The notes beneath the pieces are model-generated. The model was given only the letters and a program-made list of their open reading frames with translations, searched no databases and was not told where the DNA came from. A program made the translations under genes and the position numbers. Positions 23,203 to 32,034 of a stretch of DNA of 59,004 bases are shown piece after piece (position 1 is the first letter of the stretch; the number at the start of each line of letters is the position of its first letter). This DNA comes from Streptacidiphilus pinicola (lineage in GTDB: Bacteria; Actinomycetota; Actinomycetes; Streptomycetales; Streptomycetaceae). The stretch lies in contig NZ_QKYN01000114.1 in the NCBI RefSeq assembly GCF_003258295.1, positions 32,374 through 91,377 of the forward strand. Direction: 5' to 3'.

Positions 23203-25293
23203 TCAGGTGGAGAAGAGACTGGCAAAGATCAGGTCGAACTCGCAGCTCTCTGTCGGAGTCCCCTCGTTGAGCAAGGCTCGGATGGCGTCGCCGTCGGGGT
23301 ACTGATCGCAGAAATGCTGAGCTTGCGCCGGCTTGTCGTTCTGCGTCCCGGCCGGGTAGTAGCTTTCGATCGCTCCACGTTCCAGGACGTAGATGCGTTC
23401 GGTTCGTAGTTGCTCCAGCAACTGGGTCTTCAGTTCACGCAGTTCGACATCGGTGGCGGCGGCGAGCTGGGCCCGGCGCTGGTTGCGCCCCTCGTGGCGC
23501 TCGAAGAAGGCTTCCATCGCCGTGATCACCTCGTCGTGGGTGCCTGTGCCCGCGGCGAACTTGTCTCGGGCTTCCCTGACGGCGTTCCACTGGCTGCGGA
23601 TCTCGCCCGACCCCTGCATCGACTTCAGCTGAGACCGGGGCAGTTCGGTCGAGCAAGAAACGAGGTCGACCAAGGCCTTCATCAGCGTCTGCCGAAGCGC
23701 GGTGGTTTCGTCCGACGCGCCCAGCTTGTCGAAGCCTTCAGTGATCGCGTCCAGATCGACCAGGACCGAGACGCGCACACCGAACCGCTCGAAGAACTCC
23801 CGGTATCGGGCCACGGAGCCCTTGCCGCCGACCCTCGCGATGGCGATCGACTGCTCCTGAAAGTCCCATTTTTCGTTCAGGGCCTTGGCGATATGAGGGA
23901 TCAGGATGTGGTCGCTGTCGCCTTCCACCAGAAGGACGTCGTTGCTGAAGAACGCGGCGTCGTTGTTCTCCTGGCGGATCAGCTGGAACTGGTGGTTCAG
24001 CGTGAGGTCCGACAGGTCGACTGGGTAGGCAATGGCCTTCGGTGGCATCGCCGAGTAGTCCTTGGTGAGCTTGATGAAGGTCCCGGTGGCCTGGGGGCTG
24101 AAGAAGCTGCTGGAGTGGGTGCTGACGAGCACGTAGTTCTCCTGGGCGAAGACCTTCAGTGACTCGAACAGCTGGCGCTGTGCCTGTGGGTGCAGGAACA
24201 GCTCTGGCTCCTCGAACAAGAGCATGTAGGGGCGTGAGGCAGCAGCGGGATTCTGGTCGCGTTCGCGGGCGCGAAGGTCGGCGTAGGTACGCAGGATCGC
24301 GAAGGTCACCGAGCGGCGAAGACCGTCGCCCTTGCTCTTGAAGTCGCTACGGATCCCGTCGTCGATGGCGATCCGTGCATTGGACAGGACGCTCTTCAGC
24401 TCGGGCGGGGGGATTTCGATGCTGACCGAAGCGCGAGGGAACCCTGACCTAAGGTGGCTTTCCAGCAGGTCCTCGATCGCTCTAACCTCGGGCAGGCGGT
24501 CGTCCCTCACCGTCCCGTCCGCCTCCCGTTGCACGTTCAGCTGGGCGTGGAGTCCGAGGAAGAGGTCCTCCATCTCGCCGAGCTGCCCCCGGGTCTGGTT
24601 GAACAGGATGCTCAGCAGCTTGCCGAAGGAAGACGCCTCGTTGGTCTTGAGGTCATCGCCGAGGTCCTTGACCGCCGGGATGTAGATCACCTCCGGCAAC
24701 AGAGCCTGGATGGAACTGTCGACGCCCGTGGGGAGCTTGTCGGCCTCCATGACGAACTCCGACTCGGGCAATCCATCGACCAGGGCCTGGATCGCCTCCC
24801 GGATCGCCTTCTGTGTGGGCTTGGCAGGCAGCACCGAGTCGAGCTCGGGGTGCGTGAAGACGGCGCCTTGGCGCAGTTCGGGGTTGGACTTCTTAGCCAC
24901 GAGCGCATCGACCGCATACGGCCGGAAGCGTTCGGCCTGCGGCACCTTGGCCAAATACCGCAGCGAACTCTTGCCGCTGTCGCCGTAGACGCGGGAGAGC
25001 ACGAGCCGACCGTCGCTGACGACCTGCGTGATCCTCTGGCGGTGCTCATCGGCAAGGCGGGCGAGATCGCCCTCGCTGATCTCGCTGAAGGTGACTTCGA
25101 CCTGCAGGCTTGCGCCATGGTCGTAGTAGTCGGTCGGCTTGAGTGGCGGGCCGTTGAAGAACACGTCCAGAGCCTGGAGCACCGTGGACTTCCCGGCGTT
25201 GTTCTCCCCAATGATGCAGCCGAAGGACGACATCGGAAGCGTCAACTCCCTGATCCCGCGGAAGTTCTTGACGCTCAACTGCGATATGCGCAA
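23203..25293 (-). CDS. OLD-family ATPase/TOPRIM endonuclease
   Basis: A 696-residue overcoming-lysogenisation-defect (OLD) nuclease. Walker A is GENNAGKS at residues 29-36 after the ABC-type strand MRISQLSVKNFRGI. The signature/Walker B region MLLFEEPELFLHPQAQRQLF and the His-switch VSTHSSSFF follow near residues 350-400. The C-terminal TOPRIM domain shows VLLVEGDSDHIL (catalytic Glu) near residue 455 and VLVDLDAI (metal Asp) near 508. OLD proteins cut DNA and are the core of several phage-defence systems. The start is TTG 25293 with GAGG 9 nt upstream. No UvrD-like helicase is adjacent, so it is not a canonical Gabija pair. It is divergent from an unknown 472-residue gene. Confidence 0.9.
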   Translation of the reverse strand: MRISQLSVKNFRGIRELTLPMSSFGCIIGENNAGKSTVLQALDVFFNGPPLKPTDYYDHGASLQVEVTFSEISEGDLARLADEHRQRITQVVSDGRLVLSRVYGDSGKSSLRYLAKVPQAERFRPYAVDALVAKKSNPELRQGAVFTHPELDSVLPAKPTQKAIREAIQALVDGLPESEFVMEADKLPTGVDSSIQALLPEVIYIPAVKDLGDDLKTNEASSFGKLLSILFNQTRGQLGEMEDLFLGLHAQLNVQREADGTVRDDRLPEVRAIEDLLESHLRSGFPRASVSIEIPPPELKSVLSNARIAIDDGIRSDFKSKGDGLRRSVTFAILRTYADLRARERDQNPAAASRPYMLLFEEPELFLHPQAQRQLFESLKVFAQENYVLVSTHSSSFFSPQATGTFIKLTKDYSAMPPKAIAYPVDLSDLTLNHQFQLIRQENNDAAFFSNDVLLVEGDSDHILIPHIAKALNEKWDFQEQSIAIARVGGKGSVARYREFFERFGVRVSVLVDLDAITEGFDKLGASDETTALRQTLMKALVDLVSCSTELPRSQLKSMQGSGEIRSQWNAVREARDKFAAGTGTHDEVITAMEAFFERHEGRNQRRAQLAAATDVELRELKTQLLEQLRTERIYVLERGAIESYYPAGTQNDKPAQAQHFCDQYPDGDAIRALLNEGTPTESCEFDLIFASLFST

Positions 25294-25579
25294 GACCGGT
25301 TACCTCACCGTCTGTTGCTCTGTGCGCCCTGGAGGTCACTCTCGGGCCAGTGCTGCCAGACGATACTCGCTGTGCCCGAGTGATCTGTGACGTTTTGAGA
25401 GCTGCCGCTGCGTGCCTGAGGCGAGCTAGCTGATCGGAGTCGGCCGGCCGCTCCTGCGCTGCCCTTGCTCCGTCGAACAGTTCGTGCGCACTTGTGTGCG
25501 CCCCCTTTGCCTGCTCTACGGTCACCCAGCTACGTCACCCACGCCTGTCCTCCATGCACCGGAAGCGAAGGAGCCGCAG
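25294..25579. promoter_or_regulatory. divergent control region between the OLD nuclease and its unknown partner
   Basis: This 286-base region separates two divergent genes and must hold both promoters. No palindrome stands out. The shared control region is the only direct sequence link between the two genes. Confidence 0.45.
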
Positions 25580-26998
25580 GTGTCCGCAGAGACCGACAGG
25601 GTCTTGGCCGAGCTCGCACGTCCCGCCCGAATCCACGTCCACTCCACCGGCCAGCTGGTGCAGGACACGGACAGAGCCGCCGCAGGCATGGACCGCGAAC
25701 GTGCACGGAGAGCCAAGAGCAAGGAGGAAGTCTTCCGCAAGCCCCAGGTTGAGCCGCTGCAGGAGCCGGACGGTAGGGACCTTGAGATCACCGCGTGGCA
25801 GGCGCTGGGCACCCTCGCGCGCGCGACCACTCTGGCCCGTCACGGACTCGGCCGAGGGCTGGCCGAGCACTGGCAGTCCCTGAAGTACTGCCGCGCCCTG
25901 GCCGCCCCCGAGGACCGGGGCCCGCTGTCGGTCACATCGGAAGGGCAGAGCCCGGAGAGGTCATACCGCGGGATGCAGGCACGCGAGCTGGGACGCGCGT
26001 TCGGCCTTGCCGTCGCCGAGCGCACCGTCCGCCACCGTCACCCCGACCGTATCGTTGCCGTCATCGATGCCGAGGCGGTGCTCCTTGCCGGCTTCGCTCG
26101 CAGCGACAGGCAGCCCACTCTCGGAAACAGGCCCCGACCCGACTACTTCATCGAGGCCTGGCGGCCCGAGGAACCGTCCGTCATCTACGCGGTCACGGTC
26201 AACGGCAACCACCAAGTCGCCACCAGCAAGACCGGCAAGGCCCAGCGCACCTCGTTCCGGCAACTCGCCAAAGCCAGCGAACGGGCCGAACACCTTCACC
26301 TCGGCTCATGGAACACCACCCCCTGCCTGATGATGGCCACCGAACTCCTAGCGCCGGGAGGCATCACCGTCCACGCCCTCCAAGCCCCCGGCAGCGCCCG
26401 GCTGCGCAGCGAGCACCTGGACGTCCCCGATGACGTCGACATCGACCGGCGGCTCAAGCGGAACCTCAAATACGTGGACACAGTCCAGGTACCCTGCACG
26501 GACGGCGATCCCCGTGAACACTTCCACGACGCGTTCTTCGTCCCGGTCAAGGAACTCGCCTGGTTCGGACAGGTTCTGGCATCCACCGATGCGGCCAGTC
26601 AGCTGGCCTGGGCCGGGGCCGGCCGCGAGATCGCGCGCTACCTCACCAGCCCGCAGGGCCGCAGGCACTACCAGGAGCGGACCTTCGCCGGCGCGGCCAG
26701 CGTTCGCGACGCCCACCACACTTTCGGCGACGACGAGTTCGTCGGTACCGACCAGGTCTTCCGCCTCGCAGGCCAGCGCGTCGAAGCATTCTCCGGGATC
26801 GCAAAGGACCTGTACGAGTTGCTGGAGCACGGCAAGGTCGAGGAATACCGTCGCCATGCCTACGACCACAGCGGCTCTTGGCCCACAGCGACCAGTACCC
26901 CCGGGTGGGGTCCCGCAAGCTTCCGCGACGACGGAACCGTCATGGCCCTGCGCATCCTGCCGAAGGGCGACGAGAATACGGAGCGCGAACAGCGATAG
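25580..26998 (+). CDS. unrecognised 472-residue protein divergent from the OLD nuclease
   Basis: I do not recognise this family. The first ~80 residues are charged and helical (TDRVLAELARPARIHVHSTGQ). A central region has a strand-rich RPDYFIEAWRPEE followed about 10 residues later by VIYAVTVNGNH; this has the topology of a restriction-endonuclease-like core, but the catalytic E-x-K is not present as such. The second half (LGSWNTTPCLMMATELLAPGG, TQVFRLAGQRVEAFSGIAKDLYELLEHGKV) is alpha/beta without transmembrane segments. GTG 25580 has AAGGAG 6 nt upstream, better than earlier in-frame starts. It is paired with the OLD nuclease and near an HNH gene, so a defence role is a hypothesis. Confidence 0.6.
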   Translation: MSAETDRVLAELARPARIHVHSTGQLVQDTDRAAAGMDRERARRAKSKEEVFRKPQVEPLQEPDGRDLEITAWQALGTLARATTLARHGLGRGLAEHWQSLKYCRALAAPEDRGPLSVTSEGQSPERSYRGMQARELGRAFGLAVAERTVRHRHPDRIVAVIDAEAVLLAGFARSDRQPTLGNRPRPDYFIEAWRPEEPSVIYAVTVNGNHQVATSKTGKAQRTSFRQLAKASERAEHLHLGSWNTTPCLMMATELLAPGGITVHALQAPGSARLRSEHLDVPDDVDIDRRLKRNLKYVDTVQVPCTDGDPREHFHDAFFVPVKELAWFGQVLASTDAASQLAWAGAGREIARYLTSPQGRRHYQERTFAGAASVRDAHHTFGDDEFVGTDQVFRLAGQRVEAFSGIAKDLYELLEHGKVEEYRRHAYDHSGSWPTATSTPGWGPASFRDDGTVMALRILPKGDENTEREQR

Positions 26999-27105
26999 CC
27001 CGGGCGCCGAGGTGGCGCTGTACGGCCTGTTGCCCTTGATCGTCGCGGAATCCTTGTCCCGCGTTCCGCGTAATTCGCTGCGCCTAGAGCTCATATGTGG
27101 CACGT

Positions 27106-27172
27106 GACCTGCGGAAACACCTCTGCTGGCACTGCTGAGGCGTTTCTCTAGGCATAGAGAAACGCGCAGGTC
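27106..27172. repeat. structured element, copy 1 (nested inverted repeats)
   Basis: An inner perfect hairpin (GCGTTTCTCTA at 27140-27150 with its complement at 27155-27165) is flanked by outer arms GACCTGCG (27106) and CGCAGGTC (27165-27172). GACCTGCGGAAACA and TAGAGAAACG recur in copy 2. It lies 108 bases after the unknown gene's stop and may terminate its transcript, but the copy structure suggests more than that. Confidence 0.5.
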
Positions 27173-27359
27173 AGCGAGGTGCCGATGTGCGCCTATCCGC
27201 CGACAATGCAGCGAAGATCAGATGGCCAAACCCCGGCAAGATGGGGCAAGTTGACGTCTCTCGAGTAGAGCACGGTACTGCGCCTCTATCCTGGCGCCGG
27301 GTTCGGCTCGGCCGAGGGCACCTCCAAGCGCCCCCAGGGCCGCTCGCGGAACCCCTCCT

Positions 27360-27437
27360 GACCTGCAGAAACATCGAGCACTAGAGAAACGGCCTGCGGC
27401 GCCCGACAAGGCGAAGCCGCAGGCCAGCAGGCGTTTC
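27360..27437. repeat. structured element, copy 2
   Basis: GACCTGCAGAAACA (27360-27373) repeats copy 1 with one mismatch, and TAGAGAAACG recurs at 27382-27391. A perfect 10-bp stem (GGCCTGCGGC at 27391-27400 with 27416-27425) sits inside a second pairing, GAAACG with CGTTTC (27386-27391, 27432-27437). The 187 bases between the copies hold no credible gene. Confidence 0.5.
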
Positions 27438-27496
27438 GTTACTCCAGAGGCTCCGAATTGCGCGGAACGCGGGCTTGTGGGCCGGGCTGATGGCCA

Positions 27497-27848
27497 TTCA
27501 TCGCGTGCCATTTCGGCGGGAAGCGCGGCCTCTACGTGCTGCCCCTGAAGGCCGAGACGGGGCCGGTTCCGCCGCCGGACCTGCTCGATGCGCAGCGCCT
27601 GTACGCGTTGTTCGACCGGGTGGGGCGGCGCGGTCCGGGGCCGATGTTCCAGGCCGCAGTGCTGCCCCACGGCGACGCGGCCGCTCGGGAGGCCGCGCGT
27701 GAGCGGTTGCTCGTGCGGCTGGACGAACCCTTGGAGGAGCGGTTCCGCCATCAGGGCCTGGAGCAGGCGCGCTAGGCGAGCTGGCCGACGCGGCCCCGAC
27801 GAGCTGGTACCGCTGGTGCAGGCGGCGCTGGGCGCACTGGCCGGCTGA
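27497..27848 (+). pseudogene. degenerate gene fragment of unknown family
   Basis: From about 27497 one frame reads as plausible protein (FGGKRGLYVLPLKAETG, LLDAQRLYALFDRVG, LDEPLEERFRHQGLEQ) and stops at 27773-27775. Sensible coding continues in another frame (DELVPLVQAALGALAG) to 27848. A stop codon precedes it and no start or ribosome site is visible. It looks like the tail of a decayed gene. I do not recognise the family. Confidence 0.4.
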
Positions 27849-27959
27849 GCTACTGGCGATCACGGTCGTGGGTCGGTGAACGAAAAGCCGGTGGGCGGCA
27901 CAACCGGTTGCCCTCACCGCAAGTCAGGAGCGGCACCGGGTGGGTCGGACCGACTGGCA

Positions 27960-29015
27960 TCACTCTCGGCGGTCGCGGCTGCCGTAGCGGTGTGCCAGCT
28001 GCGGGTCGGTCTCCCACCATGGGCGTGCCGAATCGGGCAGCGCCATCTGACGTCTGGCGTTGCCGCCGGGAGTGAGTCGACAGGGATGGCCGGTACGTCC
28101 TCGCGTGTGGCGCGCTCTTGACGGTCGAGCTCCTCGTCGACGGTGCGGGTGCGCGCTCCTCATTTAGGACGTGGATGATCAGGGCAACCATGAACGGCAC
28201 TCCGGCGATGTCGCCGAGGCCCCAGAGCACGGCGCCGCCCCATTTCTGGTCCTGGGCCGGCGTCCAGCCCCCGGGGGCGGTGCAGTGCGTCCCAGTAGTG
28301 CGTGGCGAGCAGGTGGGAGCCGAAGGCGAGGACGCAGCCGAGGGCGGCGTCGAAGACGACCTCGGCCACGGTGATCACGACCCCGAGGAGGGGGTGCTAG
28401 TGGCGGGGGACCGGGTCGATCTGCAGACGGGGCCAGAAGTACGCCAATCCGAAGGCAACGAAGGCGAGATGGAAGGCCGTGTTCCAGGCCGGGTCGGTGA
28501 GGGAACGGGTGTACCAGGAGGTGAAATAGAACAGCCGCGGCGGCACGATCAGCAGCACGGTCGAGACCAGCAGGAAACATCAGCATCCGCGAGGCACGGC
28601 CGGCCAGGAGCGACTCAAGCGGGCTCCGCAGCCGCTGGGGCGCCGCGCGCAGGAGCAGGCTGACGGGTGCGCCGAGGGCGAGCAGCAGAGGGACGACCAT
28701 CAGGAGCAGCACGGCCTGGACGGCGCGGTCGGTGAACAGGTACCTCTCGTAGACGCTGATGCCGGAGCAGCACACGATGATCCACAGCGCAAGGCCGCAG
28801 AGGAACGCGAGAGTGCGCTGGACCGGCCAGTTCTCGCCCCCCATGGCGCAGGCGCGGAGTGCGCCCAGGTAGCAGGCGACTGACACCGCGGCGACGGTGA
28901 GCACGACCGGCTCTACCTGCCAGCTCGTGACGACCTTGGAGAGGTGCCAGGCCGGCGGCCCCGCGTAGCCGAGAGCGGCGGGAATGAGGCCTCCATCCGA
29001 GGGGAGGATCGGGCG
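27960..29015 (-). pseudogene. ctaG: decayed cytochrome c oxidase assembly/CtaG-family membrane protein
   Basis: The five reading-frame segments together spell one CtaG-like polytopic protein, which normally delivers copper to cytochrome oxidase. N-terminal helices (VLTVAAVSVACYLGAL, TLAFLCGLALWIIVC, LLLMVVPLLLALGAPVSLLL) are followed by a frame change at an A-run (28575-28577), then FYFTSWYTRSLTDP and FHLAFVAFGLAYFWPRLQIDP. A change in the C/G-run at about 28268-28278 leads to WGGAVLWGLGDIAGVPF. Two more changes give VDEELDRQERATRED and then ARPWWETDPQLAHRYG, the typical CtaG tail, ending at 27960. No valid start was found. The conserved His of the usual HMVQH is also lost, which favours true decay over sequencing error. 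Confidence 0.75.
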
Positions 29016-29026
29016 GGTCCGACGGC

Positions 29027-29413
29027 TCAGCCGATGGGCGAGTTCTCGGCCGTGGCGAGGGCGGTGGCGCGGTCGGTGAAGTCGCGGATGTGGACGATCT
29101 GGGCGTCCCTGAGCCGGAAGAGCCGGTAGAGCAGCGCCGGGTGGTCCTGATTCCCCTCCGGGTGGCTGATCCGCAGGCCGAGGACGATGTTCCCGGGGTA
29201 GGTGAAGAGCTCCTCGACGAGCGTGCGGAAGCCGCGGTCGCGGCGCTCTTGGGACCACGCCAGGGCCGCCGCGGAGCCGCTGCCGACGAGGCCGGCCGGT
29301 TCGAGCGGCTGGAAGTGCATGTCCGGGTGGAAGAGGGCGGCCAGCGTGCTGCTGTCGCCGTGGTGCAGGGCGGTACGGAGCTGGGCGGCGATCGCAGTGG
29401 TGGGGATCCTCAC
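29027..29413 (-). CDS. SnoaL/NTF2-like protein
   Basis: A 128-residue cone-fold protein of the SnoaL-like/nuclear-transport-factor-2 superfamily. It has the N-terminal amphipathic helix (TAIAAQLRTALHHGDSSTLAALF), then HPDMHFQPLEP and the paired C-terminal strands LLYRLFRLRDAQIVHIRDF. Members are enzymes or ligand-binding proteins; the substrate cannot be predicted. The GTG at 29413 has GAGGAG 6 nt upstream. It is the last gene of a likely marR-clc-snoaL transcript (111-base gap after clc). Confidence 0.72.
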   Translation of the reverse strand: MRIPTTAIAAQLRTALHHGDSSTLAALFHPDMHFQPLEPAGLVGSGSAAALAWSQERRDRGFRTLVEELFTYPGNIVLGLRISHPEGNQDHPALLYRLFRLRDAQIVHIRDFTDRATALATAENSPIG

Positions 29414-29524
29414 GTGGTGCTCCTCGGAGACGGGGGCCGCCACCCCTTGGTGGGGGCGGCACAGCGGATGCTGGGGTGGGGTGGTGCCCGGCGGCGGATT
29501 CGGGGGCGCCGCCGGGCACCGGTC

Positions 29525-31339
29525 TCAGCCGGCCGTCACACCGAGGGCCGGGGTGGGTTCGCCGTCGGCTTGGCGGGGCAGCACGCGTTCCCGGTGGTGT
29601 TCCTCGGTGAGGTCGTGGAGCCGGGCGTGGAGCAGTTGCTGCAGGGTGATGACGCCGGTCGGTCGCCGGGTGGTCGGGTCGATCACCGGGGCGCTGGTCA
29701 GGCCGGTCTCGGCGAACAGGTAGGCGACCTGGCGCAGGGTCTGGTCCTGCTGGACGGCCAACCGGCACGGCAGCGTGGCCTCACGCACCGTGCTGGGGAC
29801 GGTGTGCGGGGAGGCGATGCCGGTAAGGCGGCGGCGGGTGGTGACGCCGACAAGGGTGCCGTCGAGGGTGTTGACGACGGGCAACAGCGCGTCGGCGGAG
29901 CCGGTGAGGCGCCCGAGGAGGATCTCGGTGATGTCGTCGTGTTCGGTGAGTGCCTCGTCGTGGGCGAGGGGGTGCATGACCTCGCGGGCGAAGAAGGTCT
30001 CGAGCGGGTCGGTGGAGTACTCGCGGGTGAGGTGCAGGCCGCGTCGTGCGATCTTCTCGGTCAGTACGGAGCGCTTGAGCACCAGCGCGGACAGCGCGTA
30101 GGCCGCCGTGGCGGAGACCACCAGCGGGAGCATCATGCCCCAGGCGTGGGTGAGTTCGAGGGTGAAGACGACGCCCGTGAGTGGGGAGCGCATGACGCCG
30201 CCGACCACGGCGGCGAGGCCGAGGATGCCCCAGAATCCGGGGATCGCGTGCGGGAAGAGCATGCCCTCCCAGGCGCCGAGCGCGCCGCCGATCATGAAGA
30301 CCGGTGCGAGCACGCCGCCGGAGGTGCCGGAGCCGAGCGAGAGCGCCCAGATCAGCGTCTTGACGGTGAGGATGCCGATGATCAGGCCGAGCGTGGCGCG
30401 GCCGGTGAGCAGCTGGTCGATGACGTCGTAGCCGACACCCAGGGCACGGGGCTCGATCAGGCCGCCGACGCCGATGATCGCGCCGCCGAGGGCGGGCCAC
30501 CACATCCAGTGGAACGGCAACCGGGCGAACGCATCCTCGGCCCGGTAGACCAGCCAGGTCGCGGCCACGGCCAGCGCCCCGCCGGTCAGCCCGACGACCG
30601 CGGCGAGCACGTCGAGCGTCGGGGTGAGGTGCAGGCCGGAGGCGTTCACCGGGAAGACGGGCGCGGTGCCGAGGAGGTAGCCGCGGCACACGGTGGCGAC
30701 GGCCACGGAGGCGACGACGGGAACGAAGCTGCGCGGGCGCCACTCGAACAGGAGCAGTTCGACCGCGAGCAGGATCGCGGCGAGCGGGGAGTTGAAGGTG
30801 GCGGCCATGCCGGCGGCGGCGCCGGAGACCAGCAGCGTCTTGCGCTCGTTGGCGGTCAGGTGCAGCAGCTGGGCCAGGATCGAGCCTATCGCGCCGCCGG
30901 TCATGATGATCGGCCCCTCGGCGCCGAACGGGCCGCCGGTGCCGATGCTGATCGCGGCGGACACCGGCTTGAGCACCGCGACCTTCGGCTGGACCCGGCT
31001 GCCGCCGGTCAGGATCGCCTCGATCGCCTCCGGCATGCCGTGCCCGCGTATCTTCTCCGAGCCGTAGCGGGCCATCAGCCCCACGACCAGGCCGCCCGCC
31101 ACGGGCGCCCCGAGGATGAGCCACCACGGGTGGTGCACCGAACCGGGCGCGATCAGCGCCGTGTCGAAGCGCTGGTAGAAGACGAGGTTGGTGACCAGCC
31201 CGATCAGCCGCAGCAGCACGAGCGCGGCCAGCGCACCGAAGCCGCCGACGACGAGCGCCAGGGCTGTGATGGCCAGCATGCGGGGTCGGACGGTGAAGTC
31301 ACCGAGATGGACATGGCTGGAGGCGTGCGCGGTACGCAT
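29525..31339 (-). CDS. ClC-family chloride channel or H+/Cl- antiporter with CBS pair
   Basis: A 604-residue ClC transporter. The selectivity motif GTGGPFGAEGP carries the gating glutamate (GxEGP), and the third motif GSGTSGGVLAPVFM is intact. The N-terminal part has about 10 membrane helices. The C-terminal ~140 residues form two CBS motifs (FAREVMHPLAHDEALTEHDDI and the TSAPVIDPTTRRPTGVITLQQL stretch) for nucleotide sensing. In E. coli ClC antiporters support extreme-acid resistance. ATG 31339 has GGAG 6 nt upstream. The gene follows a marR gene by 96 bases, so MarR probably controls it. Confidence 0.88.
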   Translation of the reverse strand: MRTAHASSHVHLGDFTVRPRMLAITALALVVGGFGALAALVLLRLIGLVTNLVFYQRFDTALIAPGSVHHPWWLILGAPVAGGLVVGLMARYGSEKIRGHGMPEAIEAILTGGSRVQPKVAVLKPVSAAISIGTGGPFGAEGPIIMTGGAIGSILAQLLHLTANERKTLLVSGAAAGMAATFNSPLAAILLAVELLLFEWRPRSFVPVVASVAVATVCRGYLLGTAPVFPVNASGLHLTPTLDVLAAVVGLTGGALAVAATWLVYRAEDAFARLPFHWMWWPALGGAIIGVGGLIEPRALGVGYDVIDQLLTGRATLGLIIGILTVKTLIWALSLGSGTSGGVLAPVFMIGGALGAWEGMLFPHAIPGFWGILGLAAVVGGVMRSPLTGVVFTLELTHAWGMMLPLVVSATAAYALSALVLKRSVLTEKIARRGLHLTREYSTDPLETFFAREVMHPLAHDEALTEHDDITEILLGRLTGSADALLPVVNTLDGTLVGVTTRRRLTGIASPHTVPSTVREATLPCRLAVQQDQTLRQVAYLFAETGLTSAPVIDPTTRRPTGVITLQQLLHARLHDLTEEHHRERVLPRQADGEPTPALGVTAG

Positions 31340-31435
31340 GTTGCTCCGGATTCTCTTCGGAAGGGCACAGGCAAGCCGGCCCACGACGTGCAGCAGCTGT
31401 CGTGGCGCCGTACCGGCCGGGGGTCTTTGCGGTGT

Positions 31436-31930
31436 CTACAGCGGGACGGGGCCGTGCAGGTCGGCCGCGTAGTCCTCGCCCACGACGTGGTGGAGGGCGT
31501 CCAGGCCGTCCGCTGTAGCAGCGCGCAGCGCGGGGTCGATCCGCGACAGGATCCGGGCCAGCTCCCGTTCGCGCCAGGCCAGTACCTGGTCGATCAGGGT
31601 CTGGCCGAGCGGGCTGAGCTGCAGGGTGACCACGCTGCGGTGGTGCGGGTCCGAACCGCGCAGCACGTGACCGGAGCCGACCAGGCGGTCCGCCAGCCGG
31701 GTCACCGACGACGCGCCCAGGCCCAGCGCCTTGGCCACGGCCGAGGAGGGGCAGCGCCCGAGGTCGCCAAGCGCGAGCAGCATCCGCATCTGCGGCAGCG
31801 AGATGCCACCGCCCGCGGCCTCCAGGCTGTGCAGGGCCACGCCGATCAGATCGCGGGTCGCGCGCTGGAAGGCCTGGATCTCGTCCGCGCCCGGGGTCGC
31901 CCGCGGGGCTCGCGTCACTGTGTTCGCCAT
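31436..31930 (-). CDS. MarR-family regulator, first gene of the clc operon
   Basis: A 164-residue winged-HTH regulator. The HTH lies at LPQMRMLLALGDLGRCPSSAVAKALGLGASSVTRLADRLVGSGHV, followed by the wing DPHHRSVVTLQLSPLG typical of MarR and a C-terminal dimerisation helix. It is divergent from the IHF-like gene. The 104-base interval between them contains an inverted repeat and a motif shared with the tal promoter. It likely autoregulates and controls clc. Confidence 0.85.
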   Translation of the reverse strand: MANTVTRAPRATPGADEIQAFQRATRDLIGVALHSLEAAGGGISLPQMRMLLALGDLGRCPSSAVAKALGLGASSVTRLADRLVGSGHVLRGSDPHHRSVVTLQLSPLGQTLIDQVLAWRERELARILSRIDPALRAATADGLDALHHVVGEDYAADLHGPVPL

Positions 31931-31953
31931 GGCCCAAGTATTGCATGTATCAA

Positions 31954-31988
31954 GGCTTGCTTCGAGGTAGTGTTGTTTATAGCAAGCC
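31954..31988. promoter_or_regulatory. inverted repeat in the marR/IHF-like control region
   Basis: GGCTTGCT (31954-31961) and AGCAAGCC (31981-31988) are perfect 8-bp arms with a 19-base spacer. Inside lies CTTGCTT-N6-AGTGTTG (31956-31975), also present upstream of tal. It is the best candidate for the MarR operator. Confidence 0.5.
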
Positions 31989-32034
31989 ATTGTGGCCGGT
32001 GGGCTGCTGCTGCCCGGACCGAGAGGTGGGGTTC

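Noticed and set aside
22476-26998. Canonical Gabija system
   Set aside because: The OLD protein fits GajA, but no UvrD-like helicase (GajB) is encoded next to it.
27106-27437. CRISPR array
   Set aside because: Only two partial copies, different hairpins and one long spacer; no cas genes.
18229-27437. Canonical chromosomal parS (GTTTCACGTGAAAC)
   Set aside because: The 14-mer was not seen; the GTTTC-containing repeats near 27140 differ and have a larger inverted-repeat structure.
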